Assembly: GCA_002794775.1 (NCBI GenBank)
Contig: NBAY01000031.1
Location: 372,001-436,000 of the forward strand
Length of the DNA stretch: 64,000 nucleotides
Direction: 5' to 3'
Source of the DNA: Porodaedalea pini
Lineage: Eukaryota > Basidiomycota > Agaricomycetes > Hymenochaetales > Hymenochaetaceae
The notes under the pieces are model-generated. The model did no database searches. It was given only the letters and a program-made list of their open reading frames with translations, and was not told where the DNA came from. The stretch's first letter is position 1; each line of letters begins with the position of its first letter. Of the stretch, positions 23,801-35,400 are shown piece after piece. The translations under genes and the position numbers were made by a program.

Positions 23801-26230
23801 GCGGCACTGTTGGAACTCTTGGCTCCTCCACTCATCCCACCCCTCCTGGTTCTACGCACTCTTTTTCCGAGAAGGCTGCTATGGGCGTCGCGTTCCAAAT
23901 CAATGAGGAACAGCGCAAAGTCTTCTCGGCGAAGCGCATGGACTGCAAGATGTTGGGCCCTGACACGGTCATCGAAAAGCCTTGGCTGACAAAGCCCAGC
24001 CGGCGCTCTCGCGTGGCGTACTGGATCACGTATACCGTTGCGACACTCGGCATTGTTGCAAGCTTCCTGAGGATATGGTTCGGAGCGAGGAACACGCAGC
24101 TTCTCAAGGGCAACCTGTGTCCGGTATTCGAAGACGATTTCAGTGGTGACAGCATCGACACGAGCAAGTGGGCCTGGGATGTCGCTATGGATGGCTTTGG
24201 GTGAGTAACACTCTTGCACTTCGCTTCCCCCCCCCCCCCCCACCCCCTCCCCCCCTCTTCGCTTCTGCGATTGGAGCTACCCGAATTTGGCCTCTAGCTC
24301 TATCTTCTTTATTGAGAAGGGATTGTTTTCCCCATCTCTCGGCGCGCACACTCTTCGCATGTTGCCATCCATCCTCCGCTATCGGCAATCCTAAACGTTC
24401 TATCATCCTATCGCCCTCAGTAAATTGAGAAATTTTCCGCTAAAACTCCCGTCTTTTCCCACTTTTCTTTTCTTTTCCTTTGTATCATCCATTTTCTTCC
24501 GATAGAGTCGGCTTGCATGTGTCATCGGACGATGCCGAGTACTCGATTTACATTTTAGACTTCAGACTCGACTGCGGGTAGCCCGAGATCGACGTGTCTC
24601 CCGTGTTGCACTTTTCTGTGGTCGCTGATCCCTTCCCGTGTGTACTGGAGCTTACTAATTCTGGTCTGATCTGCAGGAACGGAGAGTTTGAGATGATGAC
24701 GAATTCTCCGAACAATTCATTCGTAGAAGACGGTGTGCTCTACATCGTCCCGACACTCACTTCTGACGTCATCGGGACGGACGCCGTCTTCAATGGCTAT
24801 ACCTTCAACATCACCGGCTGTACCTCGCTCAATGCCTCCGCCTGTGGCGCCGTATCTAATCAGACTGCGAAGACCGTCATCAACCCTGTCCAATCCGCGC
24901 GCCTCACCACGCGCAACAGCACATCGATCCGATACGGAAAAGTCGAGATTCGTGCCAAAATACCAACCGGAGACTGGTTGTGGCCTGCACTCTGGATGCT
25001 TCCCGTCGATAACACGTACGGACCGTGGCCGATCTCTGGAGAGATCGACATCATGGAGGCTCGCGGTAACGCCAAAAGCTATCCCGCTCAGGGTGTCGAT
25101 ACCGTTCGCGCGAGCCTCAATTGGGGTCCGCTTACCTGGCTCAATGAGGTTTTCATGACATACGGCTTTTGGAGCGCTCGTCGCGATAGCTATAACGCCG
25201 GGTTCCATACGTACACGCTTGAATGGTCGGACAAATTTATGTATGTCTTAACATTACTGGTTCGCTTATGCCCTTCGAGGTCTGAAGCATTCCTTTTGTA
25301 GCCGCGCTTATGTTGATACGCGGCTTCACTTTATGCTCGACATAACCTTCAATCAGCCGTTCTTCAATCGCGGCAAGTTTCCGCCTACTGTCTTCAACGG
25401 AAGCTCAGAGATCGCCGTTCCGAATCCATGGGGAGAGGATAGCTATTCCGCACCCTTCGACCAATGTACGCTTCTTTCTATACTATTGTAAATCGTCTCA
25501 TGCTGACCATGTATACAGCGTTCTATCTGATCATGAATGTCGCCGTCGGCGGTACCAACGGCTGGTTCCCCGACAACGTAGGCAACAAGCCGTGGCTCGA
25601 CCAGTCTGATAGTACGTTGATTAATCTGCACACTGAACGGCCAGCTCATTGAGTTCTGTTTTCAGCTGCAATGTCCGACTTCGCACATGCACAGGACACG
25701 TGGTACTCCACCTGGCCAAAAGATGTCCGTGACCGCGGTATGGCCATGTAAGTTGTTTCATCATTTGCTTTGTTCTCCGCCATTTCTGAACTGGAGAATT
25801 ATTTAGTGATTCCGTCAAAATGTGGCAGCTTTGCTAGAGATGCCCACATTTTATCCATTCCTTTCGGTTTCGGTTTCGAGACATTCATCATCATTGCAAT
25901 GAAGCTCGCCCTTCGAAACACTCGACTTCGATGATACCGCGTTCTACACAAGATAACATTATTTATTCGCTACGCTGATTCACCCTTTCACTGTCATTTC
26001 TCTCATTCTCATTGACTGTAACGCCATCCATACACGCGATCTCTTCCTTCCTTCATACATTCCTCATCATACCGATATAATTTCTCGTCTCTGTATTATT
26101 CCGTTCATGCCTGAAGATACATCGTGGACTGTGAAGCGCTCTTTCATCGTATATTCTTACCTCTTTCCTTTCCTTCCTGGGCTTTGGCGTTTCTTTGTTT
26201 GCTTTCGGGGTTCTATGGTCGTGAAAATTC
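20848..26230 (+). repeat. Segmental duplication, copy A (GH16 gene and flanks)
   Basis: Direct copy of the segment at 32443-37750. Matching landmarks: ATCAAC.GGAGAAATGAAGTACTCAGC at 20855 and 32450, GACAGAGCGTG at about 21169 and 32766, GTGACGTGGTGCTCGGA at 21720 and 33241, the whole GH16 gene, and a 3' flank with GTGAAGCGCTCTTTCATC at about 26131 and 37660. Coding parts are far more similar than flanks. Confidence 0.85.
23119..25837 (+). CDS. GH16 glucanase-like type II membrane protein, copy A
   Basis: Six exons: 23119-24200, 24677-25240, 25302-25465, 25519-25611, 25666-25747, 25807-25837. They total 2016 nt, 671 residues. The start at 23119 is chosen because the paralogue begins at the same place (M-N-S-NSTPDIP); the frame stays open upstream but that extension is not conserved. 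Layout: about 300 Ser/Pro-rich residues, one membrane span near 301-321 (WITYTVATLGIVASFLRIWFG region), then a GH16 domain. The domain has the catalytic GEIDIMEA motif (E483, D485, E488) and conserved WLWPALWMLP and NGWFPDN segments. The family hydrolyses or remodels beta-1,3/1,4- or 1,3/1,6-glucans; basidiomycete members with this layout probably act on the cell wall. Intron 1 is 476 nt, much longer than other introns here, and holds a 15-C run at 24227-24241. Stop TAG follows KMWQLC. Confidence 0.92.
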
Positions 26231-27071
26231 ATACTATGTTTCAATTCTAGTACAAAACAGCTGTAGACTTTTATATAGACGTTGATAATGTATACAGAGT
26301 AGTCTCATTCTTCATATGTTGGTGTAAAACCGTCAGTGCAGAATATTAACCTATACAAACTCTTTTGTATCGTGAGACCGCCCTTATCTGAGCTTCGCTT
26401 TTCAGACTCCGACTGAACTTCTCTTAAATTGGTACTGAACCTCCTACACCGCTGATAAGCCTCTTGGGATGTAGGGGAAGTGACCACCGCTGTACATGGC
26501 ACTGTTACTACTCATCCTGGGTCGTATGGAAATCGGCGAGATGAACGCAAAGCCATCGACAGTCCAGTATGCTGCTGACAGTGAGCACGACGCGCCCCAT
26601 CCCTTATCGTCTTCTACGGTGGAGGGATATCCATTGACATCGAAAAGAATCCGCTCAGTCGTCCGGAACAGAGCCAGGACTAAGGCATTACAGGTACAGA
26701 TTTCACGCTCGACAGCGCCGGCATCAAGCAATCGGCGTCTGGTCGCACTACGGTTCCTACAGATGTCTGCACCACACCCCTCTGCCCCATACGTCGACAA
26801 CGCACCTGAACCAAATGCACGTGCTGACGCTCAATTCCGTACATCGTCCGTTGCCGTAGCTGACGGATTCTTTCAAAAACAACCGTGAATGGCGTTCGCA
26901 AGGAATTTGCCGACGACGACGACGACGCTGAGGACGCTTGGAAAGGAAAGGCAAGCATCCACACAGTGACGCATTTCTCTTACCTCTCTTCTGCTTCGCT
27001 TCAGCACCCGAAGCATACCACATGCGTGGCTAATTTCTCTCACTAAGATTCTATGAAATCTGGCGCTCTGT

Positions 27072-29040
27072 TTATAGTGTTTGGCTCGACATACATATAA
27101 CGAGAGTATGTCTGGCAAGGACTTTGGCCTTGATATACCTTGTCGGCCGAGACGCCGCTTTGAACATTGTAAGATCCAGAAGCAACTCGTCTTCTGTCTG
27201 GAGAGTATGTGGCAGGACTGAACTAGCTGCTATGTCTCTGAAGCGGCTCATCGAGGAGAATGCCACTCCGAGCATCCTAAATGCGAGTTGTGTTGTAAAA
27301 CACAGAGATGATGCGGCCTCCGTCTCGCGAGTACGCAACAGATATGAAGCAGCTGCTATGGCCCTGAAACAGCTCGTCGACAGGAGGACCACTCTGAATA
27401 TCCCAGGTGTGAATTGTGCACTCAGTAGGGCCTGGATGATGCGGGTTCCGTCTGGAGTGTATGCGGCACATATGATCGCATGTTCTGACTGTAATGCCCG
27501 TAGCTTAATGGGCTAATCTGTGTTGTGTCCGCTCAAAAGATGTTGTGAAATACTAGATTTGAAATTAGAACAGTGTGATTTTACAATCGTGGACTCGGAT
27601 GGTGTCCGAGCAGGATTGAAACATACATATAGATGTGCAGCGCACCTGTTGTTATCGGTTCATGAAGTACTACTACAAAACGGCACAGGTCCAAGACAGC
27701 TTTACAAAGATTTGCACCAGTAAGTGTGCAATTTGTAAGGTCAGATACGTATTCTCTTATATATCTGATTATGAAAGAGATCTTGCTTTTTGTAGACACT
27801 TTGGGTGCTTGCTGTTTTAAGCTTGGACATCAAGCCCAATGCCTCCAGCCGGTATCGCGATTTTGTTTGGGATTTAGGAAAACCGTGCAGTATCTCCAGC
27901 ACCTTTCATTCCGGCGGATCTTCGGATTTTGGTCCAGACAGTAAGAGTACTAGAAACTGTACTGCAGCTTCCGAGGTATACATTGAGCCGCGCGGTCCTT
28001 GAGATCAACCACCTCGACGCTGGGAAGAAACGAGGGTTCCAGATCGCAAACGTTGACTTGAGGCCAGCGTCCATGATTTCGAAGCACTGCTTCGCCATTT
28101 ATCGTGTCTAGTTCTGTTGTTGTTTTCGTCCAGAAGTCCTGAGATCTCACCTGGCTTTCGATGAAGGTGAGGAACGAAGGAAGGCACACTCGAATAGCAC
28201 CTGTCTGAGCGTCAGTAGTAATCAAATGTCGCGGCTGAACATCTTGGGATGAATGCATGTGGTGCTTGGCAAGCGTGGTCTGTTCTTCGAAGTCACAGAT
28301 ATGAGAGCAATGATATACCTTAGTTAAGTAATGATTCTCTTCGTATTGTTCAGAGAACTTTAGAGGTAGTATACGTCATCGTGTCTTCTCTTCAGACCAG
28401 AGATAGTAGTTGTCGATCTGCTTTAAGATATTGGACTGCCCGAACGTTCGAAGACTGACTTGCTCCGAACCCGTGTTGATCCAGATGAATGGTTTGCAAG
28501 AAGAGGTTTGATTTCCTTCTGGAATGGTGATCTGCTAGACTTCTCTCCCTCCTGAAATCGACCTCGAGTGAAAAACAGTATGTCTTCATAAGTCTTCGCT
28601 CGAAAAGTCAAGTAATTCACGAGTCTCCAGAAAAGCAGATGAGCCTGATCCACGGCAATAAACGAGAACACATCTTTGTTGTTCTTGCACTCGTCCAAGA
28701 CAGCTATAAAGACGACGACTGGATCCGGCCGATCGAGTTCTGAGACATATAAGAGACGGTATGCGATCAACGCTTTGACGAGAAAATACGATATTTCTCT
28801 TGCTCTCGTGACGGCTCGCTCGCTCGAACCAGAAAGATACGCTAACGCACAATCGAGAATAACCCTCCTGCGCTGGCAGAAGAATGAGCCGGACGCATCG
28901 CAGACTACAGACGCTGCAGACGAGCTCTTCCCACAGTCAGCGACACCAGACCGCCGACATCCGCCTTCCGAAGATGACAAAAGGGAGCTCCAGTCGTCCA
29001 GAACCCGCCTCATACTTTCCCGCCTCGAGATCTTACCGGG
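27072..29040 (-). pseudogene. Decayed NACHT-WD40 (NLR-like) gene
   Basis: Reading the minus strand, broken frames in order match the better-preserved NLR at 40674-45943. A NACHT remnant (28423-29013) has a damaged P-loop (ADCGKSSSA where the other copy has GIAGSGKSS), SGSFFCQRR against TGSFFCKRD, and VLDECKNNKD against ALDECDDNKT. A linker remnant at about 27950-28258 (AIRVCLPSFL, DLEPSFLPSVEVVDLKDRAA) matches AIRVCHPSFL and GLESSYLRNVDVVDLEERVA. Nucleotide similarity continues at 27530-27710. About three degenerate WD40 units lie at 27072-27471 (IHTWDIQSG, VAYSRDGGRIIS). Stops and frameshifts are scattered throughout, so no protein is made. An N-terminal remnant may extend to about 29440, but I could not align it. 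Confidence 0.8.
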
Positions 29041-29543
29041 TGTATGACTGCGGTGAGTAACAGTTCTTTTGGTTCAATAGGCAACTTACGAAGGTTGGCA
29101 TCTAGAGTAACGTCTATGTCAGATTTCAGGTCGTCCTTCAGCTCATCAACAAATATTTATCCCATTTCCGCGATTTAAAGCCTGCGCGTCAAACATCAGC
29201 TTTTCTCCTTTGACCAAGGACTCTAGCATTCTCACCTGACTTGAAGATGGAGGGAGAGGCGAACATTCTGGTGATATCCTATGGACAACTTGAAGGTCAG
29301 CGAAGCACTTGATACGACGCGAAGTATACCCACCGATCTTGACCCTTCGACGACCCTCGACGACTCGGATGGCCAACCTGCGGCTGCAATGGTCACGGCG
29401 TAGTAAAACAGGAGAGTAATGACAGTCAATGTTTACCTGCATGGTTGCAGCACGGCCGACTATCGGAAGTGGCCACGCTGTGCATTATGCTCAAGCATGC
29501 AAATTGCAGAGCCGCCGGCCTTGTATCCCCCCGGCTTTAGCGC

Positions 29544-30846
29544 ATGTCTGGCAGTGGGAACCGACAGCCTCGTAAGGAGGTTATGTCAGCAGCTCAATCT
29601 ATGAGTCTTTCCGTCTGCAGAACACGACTCCCAATCACGATCATTGCAAAAAATATCGGCACCAACAGCCTCGACGTCGAGTATAGGAGATGCGGCGGCG
29701 AAGAAACCGGTCGTAATCCTCACGATTGGGATGGCGGGTTCAGGGAAAACGACATTCGTGCATAGAATGAGCTCTTACCTGAACTCGCTCGACCCGCCTG
29801 CGCCACCGTACCTCCTTAACCTCGACCCTGCCGTCCAAAACTCGCCATTCGACGCAGACATCGACATCCGGGATACAATTAAGTATAAAGAGGTCATGAA
29901 GCAGTACGCCGCCGCTCGTTGCTAAACGCTACGGCGCATGACGCCTTTTTTGAGTTGCAAAGGTACAACCTCGGTCCGAATGGTGGTATCCTCACTGCGC
30001 TCAACCTCTTCACCACGAAGTTTGACGAAGTCCTTGGACTAGTAGAGGAGAGAGCTCATACGCTTGAGCGAGTCTATATCCTCTTGCATGTACGGTACGG
30101 GGCTGACGGGCAGTAGTCATGTTATTTTAGATACACCCGGGCAAATTGAAATATTCACCTGGTCCGCATCGGGCGCTATCATCACCGACGCTGTCGCCTC
30201 GGCGTTCCCGACCGTAGTGGCATACGTCATCGACACGCCGTGTGCAAGTGCACCTGCGACATTCATGTCGAACATGCTCTACGCATGCAGCATTCTCTAC
30301 AAGACGCGGCTGCCCTTCATCCTCGTCTTCAACAAGACGGACGCCCAACCGCATGCGTTTGCACTGGAGTGGATGCGCGACTTCGAGGCATTCCAAGCTG
30401 CTCTTGCTAGCCATGCTGACTCCCGTGGCGCGGACGGTGAGCCGACGTACATGAATGGCCTCATGAACAGCATGTCTCTCGTGCTCGACGAGTTCTACAA
30501 ACATCTGAATGCCGTCGGCGTTTCGTCGTTGACTGGAGATGGGATGAAGGAGTTTTTTGATGCTGTGGAGGTATCGCGTGAGGAGTATGAAAAGTAACTG
30601 ATATGTTTCTTTGTAAAAGTTTATCTTGCTGACCTCGCATTACTCAGAGAATACCTCCCGGAGTTGAAACACAACAAGGCAGAAAAGGAGCGCAGCTCAG
30701 CAAAGGAAGATTCAATGCAGCGTATGATGGCCGACCTCGAGATCGACCGCAAGCGCAAACCGGCTGCTTCTGCGAACCATCGTTGGGAACAGCGAGATGA
30801 AGACGAAGACGATGCGGATGATGAAGATGGGGTTGCGGAACGATAA
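29544..30846 (+). CDS. GPN1: GPN-loop GTPase 1 (Npa3/XAB1), RNA polymerase II assembly factor
   Basis: Five exons: 29544-29571, 29621-29903, 29963-30067, 30114-30593, 30648-30846. They total 1095 nt, 364 residues. Motifs in order: P-loop GMAGSGKTT (residues 46-54), NLDPAV, a [14 protein letters not shown] segment, the family-defining Gly-Pro-Asn in YNLGPNGGI, switch [17 protein letters not shown], base-recognition NKTD, and a charged C-terminal tail. GPN1 works in the cytoplasm with GPN3 in assembly and nuclear import of RNA polymerase II. Exon 1 is only 28 nt (MSGSGNRQP). To keep frame between exons 3 and 4, the donor must be GCGAGT at 30068, i.e. a GC-AG intron of 46 nt, or 49 nt if the AG at 30115-30116 is used. 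The tail ends at TAA 30844-30846; a KHIDLTK-like stretch near 30943-30965 in another frame may be a lost C-terminal extension. Confidence 0.9.
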
Positions 30847-31585
30847 CGATCCTGTTGACCGGAGTGAGTTTTCTATTCTACTCCTCCTTGTAGTATTTGT
30901 TGACGGAAACTTTCGCATGTAAGGAACGCGGACGATGCGAGCAAGCACATTGATCTGACAAAGGTGCGGCCTGCTTGCTATACGGATCGGTTCAATGTTC
31001 TATGGAAACGTCCTGGTTAAATCCTGTACACATCTTCCGATTGTCAGTTCAGTCCTTCCCGGACGGCGGCTTCAGAGGTGTCGCCGTCTGATCTCTTTCC
31101 TGTTTCTTGCTTGCGGTCCCGGTCTATTTTTTCTTTTTTCTTTTTTTCGCTTCTTTGTTCTCACAGGGAAGGCTGCGTTGTACACTATGAACAACCGCTA
31201 TCGGCTGCTTGATTCGCTGGCTTTTGTAACATCATCGTATCATCAGGGAGTGTAGTACTGTACTGGGAGTTGTAGAACTAGTGATAGACGAAGGAACATA
31301 GTGTGAAGATACTCATGTACGAGAAATGTAAAAATACGCATGAAGGCTTTTTCTTTCTTTCTATGGAGCAAGGAAAACGGCAATGTCAAAGTCGTTGTAT
31401 AAATCGGACGGGACCCCACGACATGTGCTCCAGAAGTTTGTTGAAGATAATATTACTGTAACAATGACTTTTGTAGAAACCACTAAACATAATGCCAGCT
31501 TTCGTAGTCAACTGTTCCCGCCGACCACATAAGTTCGGCAGGATATGAGACTGATTTCTAGTATTTTCATGCAATACGTGTAGTC

Positions 31586-32010
31586 TCTAGTCTGACGTGC
31601 AAAAATGAGAAGGGGAAGGGTATGAATGCATAGATGCCGAAGTGGACGAGAAATACAACAATTGAAAGGACATATTACTCGACTAAAAGGTGTTTTTGAA
31701 GAGCAACAGCTTTTTCCATGAAAATCAGTCCTGATGAGTGTCGATGTTGCTGCACTCAGTTGGTTCTGAGCATGATTTCCTCAAAATTTTCAAAAGGTTA
31801 AAAACATTGATGAGGAATGCCGTAAGCAAAGAAGGAGCTATAAAGAAATGGCCTGCAGGATCAAGAACTGAGGAAGTGGGAGGGCTGCTTTTGCCATTGA
31901 AGAACGATGAGCTCTGTGCAGTATGGAGCCGCAAAAAGGTGCGAACGTCCCACGATCATTCTCAGAGAAATTTCCTTTTTTGCTTTCTTTTCCTTACCGT
32001 GTAAACACGC
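31586..32010 (+). repeat. Dispersed repeat, uninterrupted copy
   Basis: Two parts of this stretch match DNA 26 kb away. GGGAAGGGTATGAATGCATA near 31612 matches 57311. GAGCAACAGCTTTTT through GATGAGTGTCGATGTTGC, and on to CCCACGATCATTCT..GAAATTTCC, at 31699-31975 match 58944-59220. No coding content is recognised. The element type is unknown. Confidence 0.75.
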
Positions 32011-32442
32011 GGCTGGTAGTACCCATTTCCCTTGAGCTTCTTCTCCCTCAGAACACGGACAATATGGATCCCATGCTTGAGCTTGATGTCAGTCTTGCAA
32101 CAGTACATTCATTAGCAAGGTACCTTCCTAAAGATCCAGTGAACTGCTCGAACCACCAGTGTGTGTATTGTCCAAGTCCAGCTTCTCGGTAAGTGGTTCG
32201 TAAAGCATTACATTCTAAGAGCAAACAAGCCTGGGGCCTGGCGAAGAATGTGTGGCCCACACGTCGGCGGTGTCTCTTTTCTTCCGCTCTCAGTTCTCGC
32301 TGCGTTTTCAAAGCTGTAGTATCCTTCTTCATTATGCAGGATGCTTGCTGTTTTGTTTATCATCATCTTAGGGAATTGGGTGAATACGAGAGTTTACTCC
32401 TTTGCATACGTTTAATGCTAGACAGTGAAAATTTTTGTCGCA

Positions 32443-35400
32443 AAAATATCAACAAGAGAAATGAAGTACTCAGCATCCGCCACGTCGGAGGCACAATTGT
32501 CTCAAGAAAATGATGGTTTGGGCAGGGCACGTTACACACTTCTTCTATCACCAAAGTTCATACGAGATAAGGTACCGCACTCAATCGAATCGCTCGGAAG
32601 GGGTGAGTGTATACTAAGCACGCGTATTCCCGATGTACGTGAACAGATTTCACGAACTCGGACACTTAGGATGGAGAAGCTGCATTCACTATCGCGTCAG
32701 GCCAAATCAACGTATCATCTAGCGCAGGCACACGTTTTTCTTCTCTTCTTGTATCCCCAAAAGTGACAGAGCGTGTATCTTCAGGAGCTTCGGCACGGCA
32801 TGGCGCCGCGGGGCAATCCGGGAAAATATAAATCAGCACATCAGTTCGGTGCTTTCCGACGTGTATCCTCAAGTACCGCCAGTGCCTGCATAATCCCCTC
32901 GCACATGGAGACACGCGGTAGAACTAGTTGGAGGACAAGGCGGCCGCGCTCATGCGACTTGTGCTGTTTACTCAAATACCACAAACGTGCTTTCAGCACA
33001 TGCCGGATGCCGATCAGCTCCCGCGAGATATTTCCTTCATTTAGACGCTGGTACTTCCCTAGCTTTAGATCGTCCCTTGTTTTGTTACCGCGATCGGCGG
33101 TGTGAATGGACTTAACGCGCTATTTGAGCGCCATTGAATTGTTTTAAGCATAAATCGCGGTCGTCTCTGTTCCTGCTTATTCCCTGTTCTTGTATGTCAA
33201 ACGGCCTTTAACCCACGCGAGCCATCTATATTTTGTTTAGGTGACGTGGTGCTCGGAAGTTTGAAGGGATGCAATAGCTTCGTTAAAGCGGACAGTACCA
33301 TATGCTATGCATGTTATCATGCATGTGTAAATTGCAAAAATACAAAGAACTTCTCTTGAATGTGTGTAATAATTCTTTGACGAAGTAGCTCGCCGTATCT
33401 TCCAGTAAAGATACGTCTCCGCTGACTTGTATCATTACTTTTCGACTGAACGTGAATCTGAAGCTGTTTACGCCACCAACCTTCCACTTTTGGAAATACC
33501 TTTTCAGGACTCGAACACGCCGCACCGCGCCAGTAGCTGATCATAGCTTCTCGACATACACGTCCAGTTATCTCAACTTGCCAGGCCATTATTGAGTGGT
33601 GCATCTCATCTCACTGATGCGACGTGCTCGGGACGGCTACTGGGCTAAAACGCTTTTTGCTTCTTGTTCCCTGAAAAATTTCTTCCACAATGATCCTGTC
33701 TCATCATGACACGAACAACTCGTCTGGCTAACCTGTCAATCTCTTGTGGAAGGAAAGGCGGAAAATTATGTGTGCCCTGGTGTGTGAAAATGCGCGTTAC
33801 CTCCGACTGCGCTCATTTGCCTCAGTGGCGGCCATGTGTCGATAATGCCGGCACGGCGCGATGATTGCACCAAGGGGACTCGGATTCGAACTCGATGGAC
33901 CGCGATGAATGCACATCTGTTTGGGATCGAGCTTGACTATGACTAGCTGCAGGAATCTCAAACGAATGGCGCTAATATGCACTTAAAAGGCGAACCCAGG
34001 TACGTTCGTGTAAGTCCCGACTTGGCCGTATCGCCTTCTTATTCATCCAACTTCGGACGACAGGAGCCGCAGATACATGGTCAAACTTCGGGACCCTGCG
34101 CGCGGTGCCTTTCACTCGAGCTGATACAGAATCTACCGAAGTACAGAAGCTCAGGCAACCTCGGGTCGATCACAATCAGGATGCACGGCAACTCAGAACG
34201 AAAATACAAAATTGGGTTCATGCCGAAATAAATCTTCTCATCATATTTACGATAGCTGTGGACGATCAAAATCGCCGGAGGTCAAGATGATGGCAAGAGA
34301 AACGAGGCGAGGCGAGTGAGAGCCTGGAAACGGGAGAAGGAAAGTATTTTCAGTCAAAGTTTCCAATCGGAAATGGGTAGCGGTCCGTTGAATCAACAAC
34401 AGTGTGAATGGAAATGGCACAATTGCTCCTCCTGATCTTCTTCATTTTGCACTGCCCAGTTGGTTTCGGGACTCCCACCAGATCCAAAGTTCAAATGACT
34501 ATATTATACTCGCGAAGTCCATCGTATTTTGGCTGCGTGCAGACCATCACCCGCTGTACCCGCTACACCAGCACCCAGCAGCCAGCACCCTCGCACTTCA
34601 TCATCATCTATTTCCTACCCGTTTCATTCGCTTCTCACTAGGCCTCCTCATCCTCCACCATGTATAACATTAGTGGAAACTCTACCCCAGACATACCTGC
34701 CAACAGCGAAAGCTCCGACGAGTATCTCGCTATCCCGCAAGGGTCGCTCCGGCACTCCACCAGCGTTCGGTCCATTGCAGCCCACACGCACGCTCAGACG
34801 TCTACTGCCCAGTCTGCCATCTTCGAGATTAGCGAAGGTGAAGCGGCCAAGGACGCTCTCGATACTTGTCCACCAACACCGCATGACCCTTTCCTGACCC
34901 CAGCACACAGTCCCGCACCTTCGGCTCCGGGCTCAACTCACAATCTCAGCCTAGCGCAACTCGCCGAGGCAGCTACCTCTCGTTCATCCATCCACAGTCC
35001 AGCTTGTGATTTCGCGTGTCTCGCAAACGGTCCAGGCACTCCCACTACTCATGGAGCGCATAAGGGAGGCCCCTCCACCGAGAGCACGACGCTGACCCGC
35101 ATTGGTACTGCACCTGGCGCTCTCTCGAGCTCGTCCTCAGTGCCGCCTGTTCCACCTCTTCCTCATTTGCATCATCGTGGTTCGCCCCTTGCTGGCAGTG
35201 TACCCCTTGCTGCCGCCACCGGCACTGGTGCGACTCAAGGCAAGCGCGAGTCCTTCGCTGCGCCGCCGAAGATGATTCGTTCTCCCTCGGCTTCTTCCCC
35301 CGGAGCGCAGCATCGTCGCATCTCTCAACGCCCTGGTACGAGTGGCACGGTCAGAACCCTCGGATCTTCGTCTCACCTCACTCCGCCCGGCTCCGCGCAC

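Noticed and set aside
26305..26964. Extension of the decayed NLR to its C-terminal tail
   Set aside because: I could not align these frames with the tail of the better-preserved NLR, so the relic was ended at 27072.
33850..33910. Possible tRNA, because GTTCGAATCC (B-box-like) occurs on the minus strand
   Set aside because: No T-stem pairing, no acceptor stem and no A box at the right distance; copy A of the duplication does not keep it.
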